DNA from: Owenia fusiformis
Taxonomy: Eukaryota; Annelida; Polychaeta; Sabellida; Oweniidae
Direction of reading: 5' to 3'
Assembly: GCA_903813345.2 (NCBI GenBank)
Contig: CAIIXF020000008.1
Coordinates: forward strand, 21,312,822-21,376,821
Length of the DNA stretch: 64,000 bases
Shown here: positions 58,061 to 64,000 of the stretch, in pieces
How the letters are laid out: each line of letters begins with the position of its first letter
How positions within the stretch are numbered: the stretch's first letter is position 1
Program-made: the position numbers and the translations under genes
Notes under the pieces: generated by a model
Seen by the model: only the letters and a program-made list of their open reading frames with translations
Databases searched by the model: none
Told to the model about the DNA's origin: nothing

Positions 58061-59064
58061 TATGTCACCACCAAAAGTGGTGACATATTGTTATGGTCTC
58101 CGTTTTTTGCGACGGTGGTTGGTGGTTGGCGTCCGGTGGTTGGTGGTTGGCGTCCGGCGGTTGGCGTCCGGCGTCTGTAACAATTTCTTACAACTTCCTA
58201 TAACTTAACAAATACTGTTTAGACTGACTTCAATTTTTTTCTAAATCATCTACATGTTCTCAGAAGTTCAAATCTGACTTTAGATTTGACATTTGACCTT
58301 CAATGACCTTCTCAAGGTAAAAAAGGTCTTTTTTCAACTTGCTTCACATTGACTAAATTTTTTTTCAAAATCATCTACATGTTCTCAGAAATTCAAATCT
58401 GACTTTAGATTTGACATTTGACCTTCAAATCTGACTTTAGATTTGACATTTGACCTTCAATGACCTTCTCAAGGTCAAAAAAGGTCTGTTTTCAACTTGC
58501 TTCAAATTGACTAAATTTTTTTTTCAAAATCATCTACGTGTTCTCAGAAATTCAAATCTGACTTAAGATTTGACTTAAGATTTGACATTTGACCTTCAAT
58601 GACCTTCTCAAAGTCAAAAAAGGTCAAAAAGGTCTTTTTTCAACTTGCTTCAAATTGACTAAATTTTTTTTCAAAATCATCTACATGTTCTCAGAAATTC
58701 AAATCTGACTTTAGATTTGACATTTGACCTTCAATGACCTTCTCAAGGTCAAAAAAGGTCAAAAAGGTCTGTTTTCAACTTGCTTCAAATTGACTAAATT
58801 TTTTTTTCAAAATCATCTACGTGTTCTCAGAAATTCAAATCTGACTTAAGATTTGACATTTGACCTTCAATGACCTTCTCAAGGTCAAAAAAGGTCAAAA
58901 AGGTCTGTTTTCAACTTGCTTCAAATTGACCAAATTTTTTTTTCAAAATCATCTACATCTACATCTTTTCAGAAGTTCAAATTTGACTTTACAAGTTCTC
59001 AGAAATTCAAATCTGACTTAAGTTTGAACTCATAATATTGTGAGCAACTAGGTGGTGACATTTT
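58061..59064 (+). mobile_element. Second hairpin-capped tandem-array element
   Basis: Starts with an 11-bp stem and 5-nt loop (TATGTCACCAC / GTGGTGACATA, 58061–58087). A G-rich tract of GGTTGGCGTCCGGCG words follows (about 58105–58180), then six variable repeats with starts at 58251, 58377, 58535, 58682, 58818 and 58954 (126–158 bp apart, core TGACATTTGACCTTCAATGA). It ends at a second copy of the inner stem arm (GTGGTGACATTTTG, about 59052). This is the same architecture as the element at 1541–2571 with unrelated sequence. Confidence 0.65.
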
Positions 59065-59525
59065 GTCATGTTAATGCCTTGTTTATACATATTATATTAT
59101 ATACCCAAGATTTTTAAACCTATGGATGCATTTAATGTCATGCTTATTTTCCATTGAGCTTCTGAAATACTCTCAATCAGGGATATTTGATTTTTAAAGG
59201 GGCAACAAGGACTGTAGAGAGAAAATTCGAAAATTTTTATTTTTTCTGATCTATCAGGTCAATATTTGGCTTAACACCATCTTTGACATATGTACCTATT
59301 TTCTTAAAATGTATGCATAAACTATCAATTTCAGCATTAAGAAGTGTACATTCAGTTCAAAGGTTCTATAAAGGGAGTCCCACTTATAGATTTTTAAGAT
59401 CCACCACGTTTCAAGAGGAATATCAGCTCAAATAATGTTCATCCAGGGGATTCTTTGTAGATAATGAAAATATATGTTAGTCTCGATGAAATATCCAAAC
59501 TAAAATATATTTTGACACTGGTAGA

Positions 59526-59562
59526 TGATGTTGCATTCTGGGAGTCAATCCTCCTTGGACAG
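59526..59562 (+). repeat. Dispersed repeat, TTCTGGGAG family (copy 3)
   Basis: GATGTTGCATTCTGGGAGTC followed by AATCCTCCTTGGAC; one-sided match to the palindrome at 57390–57536. Confidence 0.6.
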
Positions 59563-59797
59563 CTGCATGGCTACATGTACATGGTTTCTCTTCAAAATAA
59601 ACCTCAGTTTTTGATGAAAAAGTGTATTTACTGTGGAAAAATTAATAATGATCAGATCTTGTTTGTAGAAGAATCTAATTCAAATAATTTATCAAAACTG
59701 TAGTTCTGACAAAATCTTGGCAATGATAATAATAGATAAATAAATAATTATCATGTTTATTTATCAATTGCTATCAAAATCTTGCAGATAATAGAAA

Positions 59798-59997
59798 GTT
59801 TTGGTACCAGTTAGTTGGGCCTCATTCAAAGGAGGACGTTTTGGTACCAGTTAGTTGGGCCTCATTCAAAGGAGGACGTTTTGGTACCAGTTAGTTGGGC
59901 CTCATTCAAAGGAGGACGTTTTGGTACCAGTTAGTTGGGCCTCATTCAAAGGAGGACGTTTTGGTACCAGTTGGCTGGGCCTCATTCAAAGGAGGAC
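59798..59997. repeat. 40-bp tandem repeat (5 copies)
   Basis: Units start at 59798, 59838, 59878, 59918 and 59958 (GTTTTGGTACCAGTTAGTTG and continuation to GGAGGAC). They are nearly identical; only the last has GTTGGCTGG. 40 is not a multiple of three, so a protein reading across it is not expected. Confidence 0.95.
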
Positions 59998-60315
59998 GGG
60001 TCGGAAAGTATCGCAACAGATTTTGGACGGTCATATGTTGGATTTTGACTATTTTCTGATGATTAAACAGGTGCATATGTTAGACCAATGCATTACCTCC
60101 AGGAAAAGCACTCATAGAGATACTAAAATAATTTTGACTTTGAGACAGGGAAGATGCAAACAACCCACCCACATGTTTTTCTGAAATGTTGTCCTGATTT
60201 TCAACCCCTTCCACCCCTGCCTAACATATGCACCTGTTTACAGTAAATCCTCAGAAAATAGCCAAAATCAAACACATGACTGTCCGAAATCTGTTGCGAT
60301 ACTTTCCATCCTCCT
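59991..60315. mobile_element. Inverted-repeat element abutting the 40-bp array
   Basis: GGAGGACGGGTCGGAAAGTA and TACTTTCCATCCTCC are outer ends. Inward the arms pair through GTATCGCAACAGATTT, ATTTTCTGA and AGGTGCATATGTTAG for about 90 bp. The last unit of the 40-bp array ends in the first bases of this element. Confidence 0.75.
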
Positions 60316-60762
60316 TTCTTACCTTTCTTTCTTACCAATAAGCATAATCTGGATAATTTCACTCAAAACAGATCACAATCTAAACAGGACTCCCCGATTA
60401 GTTGGACTATTGGAGTTTTGACTTCTATCAGGGGCTTCCTCAAGAATCTGGGATAAAAAATGAGTGCCTAAACAGATGAGATTGGGTCTGCTTATTAACA
60501 CAGAGTATGTTTTGTTTTAAACTTTTTTTAAATGTCAAAATATGGCGATAGCATTTATGTTTTAGTCATATCTCTGGGTTTATTAGAAACCTAGATTCAT
60601 GAGAAATATATTTATTCTTTCATGAATAAAATTCTTGTCTGCTGTCATTAGCATCAGATTCAAACGTGAAATTCATATTCCCCCAGATCCACTCAGTCTG
60701 CATTGGGTGAATACATATACAGTTGTTGCTGCTGTTTTCATTTATTTCACCTATTTTTATAG

Positions 60763-62437
60763 GTTGTTGAACATCTACAACAACCTCACAACATGTCCAA
60801 GCCTATTGAATATGATCATCATTATCCAATGCTGGAGTGTTCTTGTAAGAGTAAACAACAACCACCAGAACAACAAAATGTTGGAGAAAATATACAGTAT
60901 ATCACCAAGTGGAGACTTGAAGATCAGATCAAGCAAGGTATGTTGAATATATATGACAAACACTCCCCTCAATTAGTTTGGCAACTGAAAGTTTGCATTG
61001 GGTACCATTTTAAACATAGGTTCTGGGCCGATATAAAGATGGCAGCACCAAAAGAATCCAGTATTATATTTTTCTCTCAGGTGCTCAATGAGTTGTGATG
61101 TAGTTTTTGAATACCAATTTATGTCGACTTAACGCTATTCCCAATGTGAAAAATATAACTAGAAAAAATCATTTCAGATCGTTTGTAGATGGCTCCCGTT
61201 GATTACCTGAAGAGAATATTTATAAATAAACACAGATTGATTACCATGCCATTATTTTGTTTCATATTTCACATGCAAAACCTTTGTTTATATCAGATAA
61301 ATACTTTTTTGTATAGTAAACTTTCTACCCTCACATAATATAGGAGTTTCAGCCTTATAATATCTTTTTCAATAACAACAGTAGTAGAGAAACATCACAA
61401 TATTAAGAGGCTTTACATCTGTTACCCAAACTACGAATAATCCAAACAATATGATCTGAAATATGAATGAATTTTCAATATGAAAATGCACTGTGATTGC
61501 GTCTATTAGGTACATTGTATGATAGACTAATGATATATATCAAAGTTGCTCACTGGTTTAAAAAACTTGACTATTTTGAAGTTCAAGGCTGCTTTTCTAG
61601 AACTAGCTTTCCAAATTAAGAAATTCGATAAGGAGTATTCCTTGTTATTTTTATTTGCCTTCAATAATTCAGTATGACATATTTCTATGTTCCATAAATA
61701 GGTACATATACATGTCCTTTCAAAAATACACATTAACCTCAAAATGAACAAATTATGAAATAAATGAGAAAGAATATTGGGATTATCCCTCGATGCTATC
61801 CCAGTATTCTGAACCACATCAGGGGGCCATTAAAGGGACCCAACACCATGGTCACATGATCAGTCGTGTGGAGGTAAGCTCCCAGTTGAAATAAAAGCAC
61901 TGTCCTCCTTTGGTTTCTGTGAAAAGTAGCTAATACCCTCATATATTGGTCAGTTTGTGTGTCACACGACTAATCCATACCATATGCTTCATTCAACATA
62001 TTTTATGCTATTGAGCTGCATATATAAACAGTACTTTGCAACTAAGGTCATACATTATACTTACCCATTGCAAATTGTAATTTATTGAATTCACAGTAAA
62101 CCCATCGATTTTTAAGAAAACAAAGAATATTGTTCTCATGGATCTATTATTTATGTTAGACTAACTATGAAAATATAAATATGAAATAATATGTTAGCTT
62201 GAAGTCATATATAAGATGAAAATATATGTTCATGCATTTGCATTTTTCCAAAGGGAATATTCCCATGTAAGTAAATACAGGTGCAATATATAATTTATAT
62301 GTATATCTATGTCATCTGTCTATACATGCGCGTATAGCCTAGTGTTACATGTGAACAAGATGGTTCTGGAAAGAAATGAGCGTGGCAGATTTGCTAAAAA
62401 GCCACATACACCACAAAAGCAAGACCAATTTGATTTA
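60763..62437 (+). CDS. Unrecognised gene, two coding exons (start of protein)
   Basis: Exon 60763–60937 follows a good acceptor (CTATTTTTATAG) and contains ATG at 60793 in good context (ACAACATGT). It codes for 48 residues beginning MSKPIEYDHHYPMLECSC and ends …WRLEDQIKQ before donor GTATGT. Its phase fits an exon at 62343–62437 (acceptor TATAGCCTAG, donor GTAAGT) encoding VNKMVLERNERGRFAKKPHT and QKQDQFDL. That ends in phase 0 and needs further exons that I cannot find before the right edge; they may lie beyond it, with the sulfotransferase exon on the other strand in the intron. The N-terminus has a CxC and a polar Gln-rich stretch; the second exon is basic. No family recognised. An alternative is that only the first exon is real. 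Confidence 0.4.
61100..62342. other. Probable intron of the unrecognised gene
   Basis: AT-rich and without further exons. It includes a fragment (61769–61807) of the palindromic family seen at 3056–3182. Confidence 0.35.
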
Positions 62438-62485
62438 GTAAGTTCATTATTCTCAAGGGTACAATTCAAGTGAAAGCTACATTGC

Positions 62486-62732
62486 TACAGGGTGGCCTAT
62501 CATTCTGAGACAAATGCATTATCCAACGATTGTGATTTTCGAAGCTAAAATATGATATCTTGAGCAGATGGAAATACATTCCCATGAGATATGTATATAT
62601 AGTCAAAAGTGATAACTTTTTATTGAGTGTAATGAAATGTATCCTTCGCTAACTGCTTTTGTTTGAGATAATTATCATGAAATATTTTTAAATTAATTTT
62701 TATGTGTGTCATTGATCCTAATCCACCCTGTA
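62486..62732. mobile_element. 247-bp MITE
   Basis: TACAGGGTGG and CCACCCTGTA are exact 10-bp inverse ends, with TA as the likely target-site duplication. It belongs to the CAGGGTG-type mariner-like ends found elsewhere in the window. Confidence 0.65.
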
Positions 62733-63602
62733 GTCTGGTGTTTGTAGAGCATTGCGACTCGTACAACTTATTCTCACAAATATCAAACCTCATTTACTAA
62801 TTAATTTTTTGTGTGAATATGAAGAGTCTAAGCATTGCTTTTTTATGTTTATTGTATAGCTATATTTAGCCTTGATAACAATGATTTTTTAAAACAAAAT
62901 CTCACCGTTAGATTTCGAGCTATTCATGTTTACTCATTTGTCTAATTGGAAAACAATGCAAATCTCATTTTTTCAAAGGAAAAAAATTGAAATTCTAAGA
63001 CGGTGAAAAATCATTAAAAAATACACAGATTCAGAATCCGGCAAGCATTTTCCCTTATTCCTCTCCGTTAAGAAGTTTTGTAAGGTGTTGGATCCCTTTA
63101 ACAGATAATTTGTTAAGTTAAAAAATTTAAAAAATCCATTGTTCTCTTACTGTGATTTCCTTGTATCCATGGTTACAACAATTGATTTACAAATTTGTAA
63201 CTTTACGAAGTTTCTGTTAATGACCCCAGGATAATCTCTATTTACAAATGTACATGTATTTCTATTTCTTTAGTGACTTGATTTATGATATATTTTCATG
63301 AGTATTTTAATGAATGCTGAGATTTAAAATAGATCGAATGTCTGTGGGTTCAAGTCCTAAATCCTATATTTTACACAGGTTGGTCAAATTATCTTAATAC
63401 ATGTATTTCATCTTTTTAACCTGTTAACAGGATACAAACAGGGTGGCTCATAATTTTTGAAATGTCATCAGGTTGCAGTTGGTTCAGTGCTGGGGAAATC
63501 ACCGATATGTGTTTTTAAATTTTTATAACAATAAATCAGGAATGAAGACTACCTAGAAATGTTTTATATAACATTTTGCTATTTTTTGTTCAAGTTCTGA
63601 TG
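62733..63602. other. Gene-free stretch downstream of the sulfotransferase gene
   Basis: AT-rich, no exon. A one-sided CAGGGTGGCTC motif occurs at about 63438. A GGTTCAAGTCC word near 63348 resembles a tRNA B box but no tRNA folds around it. Confidence 0.4.
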
Positions 63603-64000
63603 TTACAGTGTGTTTGTTAATCTTGTTTTGTCATATTCAAATATGTCAAAGTCATCCTGGAAAGTGTCTCCAAGACTACGGAAATCAGCTGGTGAAACTT
63701 TCCCATAGGCTTTCTTAACTTTAAATGTTGTCTGGGCAGATTTATATGGCTTATAAGTGAATGTGGCACTTGCATTTATCCTTGATAGCATATAATTTCC
63801 ATCTCTGACTATAGTCTCATATTTACCAATGATGTCATAGTTTACATTGCATGGATCACATAACGAAGTAAATCTGTCCCAGTGTTCATTAAAGGATTTA
63901 GTTCTTGGGTCTATAAGATATTGGACAAACTCGTGAAATTGGACCCATTCTCCAGTCTTCAATGATTCTTCAGTAGGATTCTTCCTGTATCGTCGGAGAA
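63603..64000 (-). CDS. Carbohydrate sulfotransferase, HNK-1/chondroitin family, C-terminal exon
   Basis: The frame is open from the right edge to a TAA at 63603–63605, about 131 residues. Motifs RRYRKNP, WVQFHEFVQYLID, FNEHWDRFTSLCDPC and YDIIGKYET are the conserved C-terminal blocks of the Sulfotransfer_2 family (CHST8–CHST14). These are type II Golgi enzymes that move sulfate from PAPS to GalNAc or glucuronic acid in glycans. The PAPS-binding loops and the membrane anchor are encoded upstream, off the window. Which member it is cannot be told from this part. The tail DDFDIFEYDK fits the family's end (a tyrosine/phenylalanine-rich YxxDxxxFxY region), so the C-terminus looks complete. Confidence 0.88.
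   Translation of the reverse strand, partial: LRRYRKNPTEESLKTGEWVQFHEFVQYLIDPRTKSFNEHWDRFTSLCDPCNVNYDIIGKYETIVRDGNYMLSRINASATFTYKPYKSAQTTFKVKKAYGKVSPADFRSLGDTFQDDFDIFEYDKTRLTNTL

Noticed and set aside
59855-60184. 109-codon frame over the 40-bp tandem repeat
   Set aside because: The unit is not a multiple of three, so the peptide repeats only every 120 bp, and the frame continues into an inverted-repeat element. No gene support.
61000-61098. Read-through of the 60793 exon to 61098
   Set aside because: The frame continues past a good donor (CAAG|GTATGT) but the added peptide has no coding character, and a phase-matched exon exists further on.
63330-63365. GGTTCAAGTCC, a tRNA B-box-like word
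   Set aside because: No A box at the right distance and no cloverleaf acceptor stem; could be a SINE relic but there is too little to call.

Overview
This is an AT-rich (about two-thirds A+T by eye), intron-containing animal nuclear genome window. GT–AG introns, very small exons, AATAAA poly(A) signals, metazoan gene families and a dense load of short palindromic DNA transposons all point to a eukaryote. A marine invertebrate, perhaps a lophotrochozoan such as a mollusc, fits best. The phylum is inference; no ribosomal or mitochondrial marker is present.

Layout. (1) 1–7189, minus strand: 5' part of a PX-domain gene of the SNX15/RPS6KC1 type. Eight exons join in one open frame and run off the left edge. 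Its introns and promoter region hold a 162-bp tandem array capped by a hairpin and several MITEs. (2) 7.2–10.4 kb: intergenic, four MITE-like elements. (3) 10425–11972, minus strand: single-exon gene for a 515-residue C2H2 zinc-finger protein. (4) 12–21.6 kb: gene-poor and rich in transposons, including TTAA-flanked (piggyBac-type) elements with a nested fold-back element, plus one unrecognised but well-formed exon at 20.1 kb. (5) 21.6–40.6 kb, plus strand: a tandem array of three paralogous seven-exon genes. Each encodes a secreted protein of about 324–342 residues: signal peptide, short linker exons, a six-cysteine domain, then a von Willebrand factor A domain with an altered metal site. (6) 42.6–55.7 kb, minus strand: an APLF orthologue (FHA domain, Ku-binding motif, one PBZ zinc finger, acidic C-terminus), with an in-frame 60-bp repeat expansion and two alternative last exons. 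(7) 55.7–60.7 kb: intergenic, with MITEs, a second hairpin-capped tandem array and a 40-bp tandem repeat. (8) 60.8–62.4 kb, plus strand: two phase-compatible exons of an unrecognised gene. (9) 63603–64000, minus strand: last exon of a carbohydrate sulfotransferase of the HNK-1/chondroitin type, entering from the right edge.

The genes do not form a pathway. APLF is a double-strand-break repair scaffold, the PX protein acts in endosomal sorting or signalling, the zinc-finger protein is a probable transcription regulator, and the sulfotransferase modifies glycans in the Golgi. The vWA array is a local lineage expansion of secreted proteins. Exon coordinates for the multi-exon genes were assigned by hand from splice sites, reading-phase continuity and, where available, comparison of paralogues or family knowledge. 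Mobile elements were recognised from terminal inverted repeats and, where visible, target-site duplications.
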